64,000 nt of DNA, taken from positions 62,001-126,000 of the forward strand of contig NZ_JAKRNU010000004.1 in NCBI RefSeq assembly GCF_022346545.1, in the 5' to 3' direction. Of this stretch, positions 15,270-24,482 are shown one piece after another; position 1 is the stretch's first letter, and each line of letters opens with the position of its first letter. A program made the position numbers and the translations under genes. Source of the DNA: Sporosarcina sp. ACRSM. GTDB lineage: Bacteria > Bacillota > Bacilli > Bacillales_A > Planococcaceae. The notes under the pieces were generated by a model, which had not been told where the DNA came from, did no database searches, and saw nothing but the letters and a program-made list of their open reading frames with translations.

Positions 15270-17969
15270 ATGACTACAGGTATTGCAAATACGAATTTCA
15301 CAATCACGATTAACGATAAAGAATATGTGTATTATCCAATTGAAACGGCGGCAGACCGTGAAACAATAAAAAAATTGCCCTATTCAATCAAAGTTCTGCT
15401 GGAAGCGGCTATTCGCAAATATGATGGGAGCGCTATCACGATGGAGCATATTCAAAAACTGGCCAACTGGACGATAGAACGCAACCAAAATGAAGAGGTT
15501 CCTTTTAAACCGACCCGTATTCTGTTGCATGACACGACGGGATTACCGGCTATTGTCGATTTGGCAGCCATGCGTGAAACGATCCATGAAAAGGGCGGGG
15601 ACATTTCAAAAGTCAATCCACTCATCCCGGTGGATCTCGTTGCCGACCATTCTGTTGCTGTGGACTTTTATGGAAGCCCAGAAGCGATGGAATTGAATGA
15701 GAAATTGAATATGGAACGCAATCGGGAACGGTTCCGTTTTCTACGTTGGGCACAGGAAGCGTTTGACAATTTGCAAGTCGTTCCACCGGCGACCGGTATT
15801 ATGCACCAAATCAATATGGAGTATTTATCATCCGTCGTCACGACAAAAGAAGTGGATGGTCAAACTATGCTATTTCCGGATTCCCTTGTCGGGACGGATT
15901 CGCATACGACGATGATCAATGGGCTTGGCATCGTCGCTTGGGGAGTGGGCGGAATCGAGGCGGAAGCTGCGATGCTTGGGCAGCCTTTATATTTCGTCGT
16001 GCCGGAAGTACTGGGGTTCAAATTGACCGGTGCGCTGCCAGAAGGAGTGACGGCAACCGATTTGGCGTTAACGATTACGAATAAGCTTAGGGAATATGGC
16101 GTGGTTGGCAAGTTTGTGGAGTTTTATGGGCCAGGTGTCCATTCCATGAGTGTGGCTGACCGGGCGGCAGTTGCGAATATGGCGCCCGAGTATGGCGCGA
16201 CGATGGGATTCTTCCCGGTTGATCGCGAAACGATCAAGTATTTACGATCGATCGGTCGAAGCGAAGAGCATTTGAATGTCATTGAAACGTATTACAAAGC
16301 ACAAGGGATGTTCATGGAAGAAACGAGTCCGGCGCCGGATTATCCGGAAATCGTCGAATTGGATCTATCAACAGTCACTGCTTCGCTTGCGGGACCGAAA
16401 CGTCCACAAGATCGGATCGATTTGAGGGATATGAAGAAAGCCTACAATGCGATTATCCGTCAACCAATCGCAGAAGGAGGCTATGGTCTTTCTGATGAAC
16501 AGCTGAAAACAGAAGCGACTATCGTCCATCACAATGGTGAAAAATCGCAGATTGGGAATGGCTCGGTTGTACTGGCAGCCATTACAAGCTGTACCAATAC
16601 ATCCAATCCAACCGTGTTAATGATGGCTGGATTATTGGCAAGGAATGCGGTGGACAAAGGGTTGAAAAAGCCTTCATTCGTCAAAAGTTCACTGACACCC
16701 GGATCGCGTGTTGTGACAGACTATTTAAAGGAGTCTGGTCTGTTGAACTACTTGGAGCAACTCGGATTCCATGTGGCAGGGTATGGGTGCGCAACGTGTA
16801 TCGGGAATTCAGGTCCGCTACCTTCTGAAATTAGCGAGGCGATTGAGCAGCATGATTTGACCGTAGCAAGTGTACTTTCAGGCAACCGGAATTTTGAAGG
16901 GCGCGTCCATCCGGAAATCAAAGCAAATTATTTAGCATCACCACCACTTGTCGTAGCCTATGCGCTGGCAGGTACTGTGAATATTGACTTTGCGGCTGAA
17001 CCGATTGGGTTTGATCACGACAACAAACCGGTGTTTTTACGTGATATTTGGCCTTCATCTGCTGAGGTACAGCAATGGATCACGGATGTCATCCGTCCCG
17101 AACTTTTTAAAAATCGTTATGAAGAAGTATATGGGGCCAATGAAAGTTGGAACGAGATCAGCATCCCTCAAGGTCAGTTATTCGAATGGGATGATGCTTC
17201 CACGTACGTTCAGCAACCTCCCTTTTTACAAGGCTTGACGGAAAATGCTTCGTCTATCACAGATATTGAAAAAGCGAGAGTGTTGGCGTTTCTAGGCGAC
17301 TCAGTCACAACGGATCATCTTTCCCCGTCGGGGGTCATTACAGCGAGAAGTATGGCCGGAAAGTATTTAAGCGAGAAAGGAATCGATCCGAAGAACTTCA
17401 ACTCCTATCCTTCGCGGCGAGGTAACCACCATGTGATGATTCGCGGTGCATTGGCCAATCTCCGGATTCGCAACAAGCTTGTGCCTGGATCGGAAGGCGG
17501 CGTGACAAATTATTTACCTGTCGATGAAATCGTATCGATGTACGAAGCTTCTTCCAAATATAAGGAAGATGCAACACCGCTTCTCATTATCGCTGGCAAA
17601 GAGTATGGAACGGGCAGTTCAAGGGACTGGGCCGCGAAAGGTGTACAGCTCCTAGGCGTCAAAGCGGTCATTGCAGAAAGTTTTGAACGGATTCACCGGA
17701 GTAATTTAGTCGGAATGGGTGTATTGCCGCTCCAATTTGCCAATGGCGAAAATGCACAGTCTTTAGGCATTACAGGGAGAGAAACTTTCCATACAGTAGG
17801 TTTGTCCAATCAGATTCAGCCAGGCGAGACGATCAAAATGAAAGCGGAAAGGGAAGACGGAACGGAGTTTACCTTTGAAGTCATTGTCCGTCTTGATAAT
17901 GTTGTCGATGTAGACTACTACCAACATGGCGGCATTATGCAAAAAGTGGTCCGGCAATTGTTGGGATAA
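15270..17969 (+). CDS. acnA: Aconitate hydratase AcnA (citB type)
   Basis: A full-length 899-residue enzyme that interconverts citrate and isocitrate via cis-aconitate. The three [4Fe-4S] ligands are visible: Cys441 in ITSCTNTSNP and Cys507/Cys510 in GYGCATCIGNSG. Other landmarks are LVGTDSHTTMINGLG near residue 207, the GDSVTTDHLSPSG start of the swivelling domain 4 and KEYGTGSSRDWAAKG near the C-terminus. AAGGGGG lies 7 bases before the ATG. The gene is followed by a citrate carrier and divergent from a LysR gene, which suggests a citrate-uptake context, perhaps as a second aconitase beside a housekeeping copy. Family members also bind mRNA when iron is low. Confidence 0.96.
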   Translation: MTTGIANTNFTITINDKEYVYYPIETAADRETIKKLPYSIKVLLEAAIRKYDGSAITMEHIQKLANWTIERNQNEEVPFKPTRILLHDTTGLPAIVDLAAMRETIHEKGGDISKVNPLIPVDLVADHSVAVDFYGSPEAMELNEKLNMERNRERFRFLRWAQEAFDNLQVVPPATGIMHQINMEYLSSVVTTKEVDGQTMLFPDSLVGTDSHTTMINGLGIVAWGVGGIEAEAAMLGQPLYFVVPEVLGFKLTGALPEGVTATDLALTITNKLREYGVVGKFVEFYGPGVHSMSVADRAAVANMAPEYGATMGFFPVDRETIKYLRSIGRSEEHLNVIETYYKAQGMFMEETSPAPDYPEIVELDLSTVTASLAGPKRPQDRIDLRDMKKAYNAIIRQPIAEGGYGLSDEQLKTEATIVHHNGEKSQIGNGSVVLAAITSCTNTSNPTVLMMAGLLARNAVDKGLKKPSFVKSSLTPGSRVVTDYLKESGLLNYLEQLGFHVAGYGCATCIGNSGPLPSEISEAIEQHDLTVASVLSGNRNFEGRVHPEIKANYLASPPLVVAYALAGTVNIDFAAEPIGFDHDNKPVFLRDIWPSSAEVQQWITDVIRPELFKNRYEEVYGANESWNEISIPQGQLFEWDDASTYVQQPPFLQGLTENASSITDIEKARVLAFLGDSVTTDHLSPSGVITARSMAGKYLSEKGIDPKNFNSYPSRRGNHHVMIRGALANLRIRNKLVPGSEGGVTNYLPVDEIVSMYEASSKYKEDATPLLIIAGKEYGTGSSRDWAAKGVQLLGVKAVIAESFERIHRSNLVGMGVLPLQFANGENAQSLGITGRETFHTVGLSNQIQPGETIKMKAEREDGTEFTFEVIVRLDNVVDVDYYQHGGIMQKVVRQLLG

Positions 17970-17988
17970 GTCATAGCGTACTAGCTCA

Positions 17989-18021
17989 GAATTTGGGATT
18001 CAATCGTCGAATCCCAAATTT
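17989..18021 (+). terminator. Hairpin between acnA and the citrate carrier gene
   Basis: AATTTGGGATTC pairs with GAATCCCAAATT around a 7-base loop. The T stretch after it is short (TTTAAAT), so it is more likely a partial attenuator or mRNA-stabilising hairpin than a full stop within this pair. Confidence 0.5.
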
Positions 18022-18070
18022 AAATAAGAGGTGTGTAAGCGGATTCAGTTTGTTTGGGGGGGAGAATGGA

Positions 18071-19372
18071 ATGATTGCTTTATTAGGTTTTATCATGATG
18101 ATCTGTTTTATCTTTGTCATTGTGACAAGAAAGATGTCGGCTTTGTTGGCGTTAATTGTCATCCCGCTCGTGTTTGCTGTGATTGGAGGATTTGGAAAAG
18201 AGCTAGGTCCGATGATTATGGATGGCTTGCTCGGTGTTGCACCAACAGGAATTATGTTAATGTTTGCTGTTCTGTATTTTGGAATCATGATTGAGGCAGG
18301 TTTGTTTGATCCGCTCATTTCTAAAATCTTGAAGATTGTCAAAGGGGATCCTTTGAAGGTGGTACTCGGAACAACGGTGCTTGCAGGTCTCGTAGCTTTG
18401 GATGGGGATGGGACGACCACTTATATTATAACCATATCTGCAATGTTACCGCTCTATCTCCGTCTAGGTATGAACCCGCTCATTCTGACATGCGTGTCCA
18501 TGATGGCGTTCGGGGTGATGAATATGCTTCCATGGGGAGGTCCGACAGCAAGGGCCATCAGTGCGTTGAACCTGGATGCCAATGAAGTATTCCTTCCACT
18601 TGTACCGATTATGGTGGCGGGTCTTGCGTGGGTTTTATTGACGGCCTATATTTTGGGAATGAAAGAGCGTAAACGATTGGGAATCCTTGATATCGATATG
18701 TCGCGACATGTAGTGCAACAACAAGAATTAGCCGCGACGGCCGAATTGGACTTAAAGCGTCCTCGCCTCATTTGGTTTAACTTTTTGTTAACGCTTTCGC
18801 TCGTCGTTGCACTTGTCGTAGGGATCCTTCCATTATCGATCTTGTTTATGATGGCATTTGCATTGGCTTTATTGATCAATTATTCCAATTTGGAATTGCA
18901 GAAGAAAGTGCTTGCGGCTCACGCTGATAGTGTGGTCATGGTCGTGGCCTTGATTTTCGCGTCAGGTGTGTTTACAGGAATTCTTTCAGGCACACAGATG
19001 GTAGATGAAATGGCCAATAGTCTCATTTCTATTATTCCTGAACAGCTTGGCTCTTCTTTTGCGCTTATTACAGCCATTACCAGTATTCCATTGACCTACG
19101 TAATGGCAAACGATCCATATTATTTCGGAATCGTGCCGATTATCGCCCAAACGGCAGCGGCATACGGTGTCGATCCAGTGGAAATTGCACGGGCATCAGT
19201 GCTTGGACAACCGATCCATGCCATGAGTCCGTTGATCGCTTCCACGCATCTGCTGGTTGGAATGGCCAAAGTCGACTTTGGGGACCATCAGAAGTTCATC
19301 TTGAAATGGGCGTTGGGCACATGTGCTATCATGATTGCAGTCGCTTTACTGACGGGAGCGATTTCATTATAA
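18071..19372 (+). CDS. CitMHS-family metal-citrate/H+ symporter
   Basis: The 433-residue membrane protein has about eleven to twelve hydrophobic segments. The motif ALDGDGTTTYIITISAMLPLYLRLGM near residue 100 and MLPWGGPTARA near residue 155 are typical of CitMHS carriers such as B. subtilis CitM and CitH, which import citrate complexed with Mg2+ or Ca2+. In the second half, SGVFTGILSGTQMVDEMA and MANDPYYFGIVPI are further family blocks. The ATG at 18071 follows GGGGGGAG at a 6-base distance. Coupling with acnA and a divergent LysR gene fits catabolic uptake of citrate or a related tricarboxylate. Which metal complex is carried cannot be read from the sequence. Confidence 0.88.
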   Translation: MIALLGFIMMICFIFVIVTRKMSALLALIVIPLVFAVIGGFGKELGPMIMDGLLGVAPTGIMLMFAVLYFGIMIEAGLFDPLISKILKIVKGDPLKVVLGTTVLAGLVALDGDGTTTYIITISAMLPLYLRLGMNPLILTCVSMMAFGVMNMLPWGGPTARAISALNLDANEVFLPLVPIMVAGLAWVLLTAYILGMKERKRLGILDIDMSRHVVQQQELAATAELDLKRPRLIWFNFLLTLSLVVALVVGILPLSILFMMAFALALLINYSNLELQKKVLAAHADSVVMVVALIFASGVFTGILSGTQMVDEMANSLISIIPEQLGSSFALITAITSIPLTYVMANDPYYFGIVPIIAQTAAAYGVDPVEIARASVLGQPIHAMSPLIASTHLLVGMAKVDFGDHQKFILKWALGTCAIMIAVALLTGAISL

Positions 19373-19397
19373 GGGGAAGATCTGTAAACTCGTTAAC

Positions 19398-19474
19398 AAG
19401 CATCCTTTTGGAAACAATAAAAGGGTGCTTATCTACAAGAAGGGCTTGCATCAGTAAACACTGAGGCAAGCCTT
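19398..19474 (+). terminator. Two consecutive hairpins after the citrate carrier
   Basis: AAGCATCCTTTT/AAAAGGGTGCTT (19398-19430) is followed by AAGGGCTTGC...GCAAGCCTT (19440-19473) with an inner TCAGT/ACTGA stem and a short T-rich tail. The remaining bases up to 19615 show no gene. Confidence 0.65.
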
Positions 19475-19615
19475 ATTTGCAATTCCTGCAGTATAAAATT
19501 TAGCTTTTAGGCGATAGACATGTTATTTTTGGAATACATTATTGGGAGGTATAAAATAAAGTACTTGGCAAACAAGTTTGGACTATAAATTTAGAGGACG
19601 TAAAGTAGGTGTAGT

Positions 19616-21973
19616 ATGAATGAGGTTTTATTAAAAAATGCCGATGCCTGTTATCGATCGGCTGAGAAGAAGGCCGCAGATTATTTTCAATCGCTCGCTG
19701 TGCAGCTTACGAACAAGACCTATGTTACTACCATCACACAAGATATACGAGCTTGGAAACAGAATCATATCCGCCACCCATTCTTATCCCTTTTTTCGCG
19801 TGGGAAGGGCAAACCTGATTTTAAGGGGTATCACAATTATATTCAATGGCTGGATTACACCGGAAAATTAGATAATTATTTGGATCGCAGTATTTCCTAT
19901 ATTTTCATGAGGGATTTAGGAAAAGACTTGAATTCACCTAAGACTCAAAACAGGATCCAGGATGTAGTTGACGAGTTAAAAACACAACTGCTCGATTCCG
20001 CTGCGGGAAAATCGGAGATGTTCAGCATGGCCGGGTTGTATCGCATGGCTCAGAAGGATGGCGTTGAATTGACCATGATCTGGTTGGTCGACAAACTGAA
20101 GACGGTTTCCTCCAATATTCCAAATGGGATGGATGCTGAGGAAGCCAAACGAAAATTGATAAAAATCATTGCCGGGGTCATCATGAATCAGATTGAAGAG
20201 ATGGGCGATGAAATATCGCCTGAGGAGCGGACCCGGAAACTGGATGAAGCGATAAGGCTTGGCTATTCCTATGGTTTGACCTATCCTTTTATCGACGATT
20301 TGCTGGATTCGGACGTTTTATCTGATGAAGAGAAAAAACAATACACCGATTTGATACGTACAGTCCTTACGACAGGATCTGTGCCGGAATTAGCAGCATG
20401 GACTGGACGTAACAAAGAGCTGATTCAATTTATTCATTCGGAACTTCGTGACGCCTTTTCGACGATTAAACACCATCTGCAACAAGAAACGAACGAAAAG
20501 TTCTTCGAGCAGAGCTATGTGTTTTTTCAATCCCAGGAAGTGGATCGTATAAAGAATCTATCGAACGCAAATTACACCAATGAAGAGCTGTACATCCCTG
20601 TCATTTTGAAAGCCGCTTCTTCACGATTGATTGTCCGCACAGTCCTCAGTGCTCCAGAGGATGAGGAATTTGATAACCGAGCATTCTTTTATGGGATTTA
20701 CAACCAGCTCGCCGATGATTTTGCGGATATGTTTGAGGACCTAGAGGCAGGTGCGGTGACACCCTATACGTATTACATGAAATACCATGATAAGTGCCAG
20801 GATCTTATCAATCCTTTTGAATTATATTGGACAGTCATCTCCAATCTGATGCATAACGTCTATCAGTCAGATGCTAAAACATGCGAGGTGATTTTAGATC
20901 GTGCGATAAACGGTCTGAAACGATTTAAAAAACGGCTAGGAAAAGAAAGATATAACGAAGTGATGGAGCTATTTGCTTCTGGAGATCCGAAGTTCGATCG
21001 GCTTATCCAACAGATGGTCCGAAAATCGGATGATGTAGACTTTTTCGATAAACTGCTTCGCGATCATATCGTCTCTAATTTGAAAGAAGAACAGAAAGAC
21101 CGGGAAGAATTCTTAGATACCATCGGAATTGCCCGCAAACAGATCAATGATGTCCTACACATCCCTAAAATCAATGCTATTTCTTCCATAAATGAGGCTG
21201 CAAATTATAGCCTGACGGGTGATGGAAAGCGACTCCGACCGATCATGACGTGGTTTATGGGCGTTAACGAATATGGATTAGATGAATCAGCAATTGTGCC
21301 GCTTCTGAAATCCTTGGAATATATGCATACGGCATCTCTCATCTTCGACGATCTACCATCCCAGGACAATGCGCCCATTCGTAGGGGGCGTTCAACATTA
21401 CACCGATTGTATAATTCAGCCACAGCAGAATTAACAGGTCTCTATCTGACGCAGAAGGCAGTTGAGGAACAAGCCTCTCTTGCACAGTTCGAATCAAAAA
21501 CTGTGCTTCAATTAGTTCGCTACTCGGCTGGAAAGACGGCGGAAATGTGTCAGGGTCAGCTGATGGACTTGGACTCCAAAGGAAAACAACTGACAGTGGA
21601 AGAATTGAATACGATGTGCTTTTACAAAACTGGAATTGCATTCGAAGCTGCCCTCGTCATGCCCGCCATTCTAGCGGGTAGACAAGAATCGGAAATGAAC
21701 GCCTTGAAAAGATTTGCCTATCATGCCGGCATTGCTTTTCAGATTAAAGATGATTTGCTCGATGTTGAAGGAGATCGGACATTACTTGGAAAGCCGATTG
21801 GAAAAGATCTCGAAAATAACAATTCAACTTTTGTGTCCCTCCTTGGCATTAACGGTGCCAAGAAAGCGATGTGGGAACATTACTGTCATGCAATGGACAT
21901 ACTGCAAGAGATACAGCCTCATACGAACTTTTTAAAACATTTACTGGACTATACTGTGAATCGGGAACATTAA
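19616..21973 (+). CDS. Two-domain isoprenoid-synthase-fold protein: divergent N-terminal domain plus polyprenyl synthetase
   Basis: A 785-residue protein, more than twice the length of ordinary polyprenyl synthetases. The C-terminal ~290 residues are a clear trans-prenyltransferase: GDGKRLRPIM at 535-544, first aspartate motif DDLPSQD at 578-584 followed by RRGRSTLHR, and second motif FQIKDDLLD at 708-716. The N-terminal ~480 residues are helical and carry their own aspartate-rich pair, FIDDLLDSD (225-233) and QLADDFADMFED (364-375), about 140 residues apart like the pair in the C-terminal domain (133 apart). I read it as a second, divergent class I isoprenoid synthase fold. The DDxxxxD form of the first motif favours a geranyl/farnesyl-type chain. 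A prenyltransferase-plus-cyclase function is possible but unproven. The ATG has only a weak AGGTG site. Confidence 0.75.
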   Translation: MNEVLLKNADACYRSAEKKAADYFQSLAVQLTNKTYVTTITQDIRAWKQNHIRHPFLSLFSRGKGKPDFKGYHNYIQWLDYTGKLDNYLDRSISYIFMRDLGKDLNSPKTQNRIQDVVDELKTQLLDSAAGKSEMFSMAGLYRMAQKDGVELTMIWLVDKLKTVSSNIPNGMDAEEAKRKLIKIIAGVIMNQIEEMGDEISPEERTRKLDEAIRLGYSYGLTYPFIDDLLDSDVLSDEEKKQYTDLIRTVLTTGSVPELAAWTGRNKELIQFIHSELRDAFSTIKHHLQQETNEKFFEQSYVFFQSQEVDRIKNLSNANYTNEELYIPVILKAASSRLIVRTVLSAPEDEEFDNRAFFYGIYNQLADDFADMFEDLEAGAVTPYTYYMKYHDKCQDLINPFELYWTVISNLMHNVYQSDAKTCEVILDRAINGLKRFKKRLGKERYNEVMELFASGDPKFDRLIQQMVRKSDDVDFFDKLLRDHIVSNLKEEQKDREEFLDTIGIARKQINDVLHIPKINAISSINEAANYSLTGDGKRLRPIMTWFMGVNEYGLDESAIVPLLKSLEYMHTASLIFDDLPSQDNAPIRRGRSTLHRLYNSATAELTGLYLTQKAVEEQASLAQFESKTVLQLVRYSAGKTAEMCQGQLMDLDSKGKQLTVEELNTMCFYKTGIAFEAALVMPAILAGRQESEMNALKRFAYHAGIAFQIKDDLLDVEGDRTLLGKPIGKDLENNNSTFVSLLGINGAKKAMWEHYCHAMDILQEIQPHTNFLKHLLDYTVNREH

Positions 21974-22034
21974 GCTTTTGTCTTGGAGCATTCTTGCACC
22001 AAGAGGACAATCTGCAATAAGAAAAAATATGTAG

Positions 22035-22066
22035 AGCATATCATCTGCTAAGGCGATATGCTTTTT
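22035..22066 (+). terminator. Terminator after the isoprenoid synthase gene
   Basis: AGCATATC (22035-22042) pairs with GATATGCT (22055-22062) and is followed by TTTTTC. The bases between it and 22160 show no supported gene. Confidence 0.75.
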
Positions 22067-22181
22067 CATTTGCCAAACAAGTATAGCTGTAGAAATCAGA
22101 GCAATGTGAAAACCCAACGTGAGCAGGAAGTGGGATATGATATAATTGAATTAATAGTTAATTCGGAAGGGAGTCCAGAGT

Positions 22182-22709
22182 ATGTTTGTTTCAGATGCGA
22201 TCCGGCAAAGAAGAGAGATTACAAACTATCAAGCAAAGGAAATACCCGACAATCTTTTAGAAGAAATTATCGAGTCCGCTTATTTGTCACCGGCGGGGAA
22301 TAATCTTCCTTCGAGGGAGTTCATTGTCGTTAAAAACAGGGAGATGCTGGTTCATTTAGCTAAAACGACGCCGTTTATGCCATGGTTAACAGAAGCTGCC
22401 GCGGCCATTGTCGTCACGGGACGTCCGGCTGTCAGTAAATATTGGTTACAGGATGCATCTATTGCTTGCGGGTTTATTTGGCTGAGTGCCGTGGAGAAAG
22501 AGTTAGGAGCCGCATTCGGTGCGGTGTACCATGCTGAAGACGAAGCAGAATCCGAACGCCGTGAAAGTCATGTACGGGATGCGCTAGGAATACCGGAAGA
22601 CCGCCGTATCGTGGCAATCATCGGGCTTGGATATCCTGCCGAAATCCCAGCGCCGAAAAAACATGTGGCTAAAGAAGACATCGTATACTACGAAAAATTT
22701 CAAAATTAA
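22182..22709 (+). CDS. Nitroreductase-family flavoprotein
   Basis: A 175-residue protein of the short nitroreductase type. The FMN-binding start is IRQRREITNYQAKEIPDNLLEEIIESAYLSPAGNNLPSREFIVV; the middle has DASIACGFIWLSAVEKELGAAFGAVYH and the end IGLGYPAEIPAPKKHVAKEDIVYYEKF. Family members reduce nitro groups, quinones or flavins with NAD(P)H; the natural substrate is unknown. GGAAGGGAG lies 8 bases before the ATG. It is a single-gene unit ending in a strong shared terminator. Confidence 0.87.
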   Translation: MFVSDAIRQRREITNYQAKEIPDNLLEEIIESAYLSPAGNNLPSREFIVVKNREMLVHLAKTTPFMPWLTEAAAAIVVTGRPAVSKYWLQDASIACGFIWLSAVEKELGAAFGAVYHAEDEAESERRESHVRDALGIPEDRRIVAIIGLGYPAEIPAPKKHVAKEDIVYYEKFQN

Positions 22710-22750
22710 AAAAGGTGTCTGGTCCTAAAAATAGGATCAGATACCTTTTT
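22708..22750. terminator. Bidirectional terminator between nitroreductase and pgeF
   Basis: AAAAAGGTGTCTGGTCCT pairs with AGGATCAGATACCTTTTT (one A-C mismatch and one G-U pair) across a 7-base loop, flanked by A and T runs. The pgeF stop codon (22737) lies inside its right arm. Confidence 0.88.
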
Positions 22751-23501
22751 GCATAATAAAACTCAAATGCCTTCCGCTCCGCTTGTCTTCCCGATAGGAG
22801 AAGCCTTCTGCACTTTTAAAGGTACAGGTTGTGTCAATCGTAATCTGTTCGGGTGGGATGCCCGCCAATTGACATTGTTGTTTGACGGTCAGCTGATTAT
22901 CAATATGGTATTTTCCGGTTTGGTGTTTGTAATACATGAAATCATCCGCATAGCCGAGCGCTTGGAATTTCAAATAGACGTCTTCGTCAACTTCGAATTT
23001 GTCCTGACTGAGAGCCGCGCCGAGTTGGACATGAAAATCGCTAGGATTGCATTGTTCCACGTGGATCAAATGATCAAAGAACTTCCGGGTAATTTCTTTG
23101 ACGGTCCCTTGCCAGCCGGAATGGATGACACCGATAAGGCCATTCACTTCATTGTAAAAAATGACCGGGACGCAATCTGCGGTAAAGCTGCAGAGGACTA
23201 TATCCGGTTCATACGTGTACAGGGCATCTGTATCCGCAATGGCCGTTTCCAGTCGGGTAGCGCCCCGCCCTTTATCCGCAAGCGTCACTTTGTAGAAATG
23301 GTCACTATGGGTTTGTTGAGCACAAACGAAGCGATCGAGTTCACAATGTAAAGAAGCCGCTAATTTTTTCCGGTTTTCCACTACATCGTCGGGATTGTCA
23401 CAAACGTGAAGGGCCATATTATTGTTTTCAGGTTCGGCAACATCTTTCATTGTCATCCCTGCAACGAATTTTGCTTTGTTTACATATATCTTTGTATTCA
23501 T
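22737..23501 (-). CDS. pgeF: Peptidoglycan editing factor PgeF / laccase-domain purine nucleoside phosphorylase
   Basis: The 254-residue protein is the DUF152/YfiH fold. The zinc-binding residues stand in QQTHSDHF (His near residue 71), TADCVPVIF (Cys near 109) and IHSGWQGT (His near 127); the C-terminal TIDTTCTFKSAEGFSYREDKRSGRHLSFI matches the family ending. Members have purine nucleoside phosphorylase/adenosine deaminase activity, and in E. coli YfiH removes misplaced residues from cell-wall precursors. In B. subtilis the homologue YlmD lies in the division gene cluster, whereas this gene stands alone, so it may be a second copy. GAGGTGATG precedes the ATG. Confidence 0.85.
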   Translation of the reverse strand: MNTKIYVNKAKFVAGMTMKDVAEPENNNMALHVCDNPDDVVENRKKLAASLHCELDRFVCAQQTHSDHFYKVTLADKGRGATRLETAIADTDALYTYEPDIVLCSFTADCVPVIFYNEVNGLIGVIHSGWQGTVKEITRKFFDHLIHVEQCNPSDFHVQLGAALSQDKFEVDEDVYLKFQALGYADDFMYYKHQTGKYHIDNQLTVKQQCQLAGIPPEQITIDTTCTFKSAEGFSYREDKRSGRHLSFIMQKGI

Positions 23502-23645
23502 AACATCACCTCATTTTACTATATAACAGTGTGCGATCGATGTATAGGCTGGTATGTTTAGAAAAATATAAACAATCAGCTAGAGATATCAGGCTAATCC
23601 ATCAACAAAGCTTTCGCATATCTTATGGTTATGGAGGTGATATAC

Positions 23646-24083
23646 ATGTGTAAAAATACCCGCTGTAAAAGAAAAAAGATTACTGAAGTGAAAAGTTGTG
23701 AAATTCGAAATAGATACGGGCCTTACACGATGGTTCCCCCTAATCCTGATCCCAATCCACTTCCTCCCGCTCCCATCCCTGAAATGACCATTGTGCCAAT
23801 TGTAAACCGATATTTTTATATTCCACAAACTTCAATTGATCTGGCGAATGGGGCAACCATCCCTGCTACTCTTTTTTATGATGACAATGAAGACCAAGTA
23901 GATGAATTTACGATTTTTAGCCCAAATGGTTACGTCAATCTACACATTAATGGGGTCATCCAAGAGGGAGGGTTTTACCAGGCGAACTCCAACGCTTTAA
24001 CGATCAACCCGGCGAATGGCATCATTCGCGCAGGGACACCGATAATTGTGGAATCATTGGGCTTCACGACGGCAAAGTTGTGA
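23646..24083 (+). CDS. DUF4183 domain protein, cysteine/lysine-rich head
   Basis: A 145-residue protein. The head MCKNTRCKRKKITEVKSCEI is followed by a proline-rich linker (PPNPDPNPLPPAPIPE) and a beta-rich DUF4183 domain with GYVNLHINGVIQEGGFYQAN and AGTPIIVESL. GGAGGTGAT lies 5 bases before the ATG. The next gene (24162) is a second, shorter DUF4183 protein, so the two form a pair. The family is common in spore-forming Bacillales and is often linked with spore surface layers; a role in the spore coat is inference from that association and the collagen-like sequence simplicity, not shown by this sequence. Confidence 0.75.
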   Translation: MCKNTRCKRKKITEVKSCEIRNRYGPYTMVPPNPDPNPLPPAPIPEMTIVPIVNRYFYIPQTSIDLANGATIPATLFYDDNEDQVDEFTIFSPNGYVNLHINGVIQEGGFYQANSNALTINPANGIIRAGTPIIVESLGFTTAKL

Positions 24084-24161
24084 AATCAAAGGGTGGACAG
24101 CCCTGTCATTTGACGAGTATTTGGCATCTACTGTGATGATAACTGAAAGGAGGTGAGACAA

Positions 24162-24482
24162 ATGGCACTTTCGCTTATTAATATTAATGTAAATGTTTCG
24201 GGTAACTCTGCAAGGTTTTTTAATGTCTTGGACGCTCCATTAGTGATCACAGATGGGACAACAGTTGCTGCGACTGACTTTTTGGATGACACTGGAACAG
24301 CGGTGACAGCTTTTCCGATCATCGCAAACGGTTACTATAATCTCTATATTAACGGTGTGTTACAAGAGGGTGATGCGTATACAGTTTCCGCAACTGAATT
24401 GACCTTCAATGGTGTTGACGGCACACTCTCGGCTGGTACTCCGCTAATTTTAGAAGCCGTGGAATTATTGACAGTGATTTAA
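24162..24482 (+). CDS. DUF4183 domain protein (second copy)
   Basis: The 106-residue protein is nearly all DUF4183 domain: PIIANGYYNLYINGVLQEGDAY aligns with the same block of the gene upstream, and AGTPLILEAVELLTVI with its ending. It has no cysteine-rich head or proline linker. A perfect AAGGAGGTGA lies 4 bases before the ATG, so translation should be strong. Threonine, valine and asparagine dominate, in a beta-sandwich-like pattern. The two genes are 78 bases apart and probably co-transcribed. Confidence 0.72.
   Translation: MALSLININVNVSGNSARFFNVLDAPLVITDGTTVAATDFLDDTGTAVTAFPIIANGYYNLYINGVLQEGDAYTVSATELTFNGVDGTLSAGTPLILEAVELLTVI

Noticed and set aside
19616..21973. Exact match to a terpene-cyclase NSE motif in the N-terminal domain
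   Set aside because: ADDFADMFEDLE does not fit (N/D)Dxx(S/T)xxxE at the serine and glutamate positions; it looks more like a second DDxxD motif, so cyclase function was not claimed.
22058..22303. Rightward 81-residue ORF before the nitroreductase gene
   Set aside because: It overlaps the start of the nitroreductase gene in another frame and the terminator at 22035-22066, and has no ribosome site.
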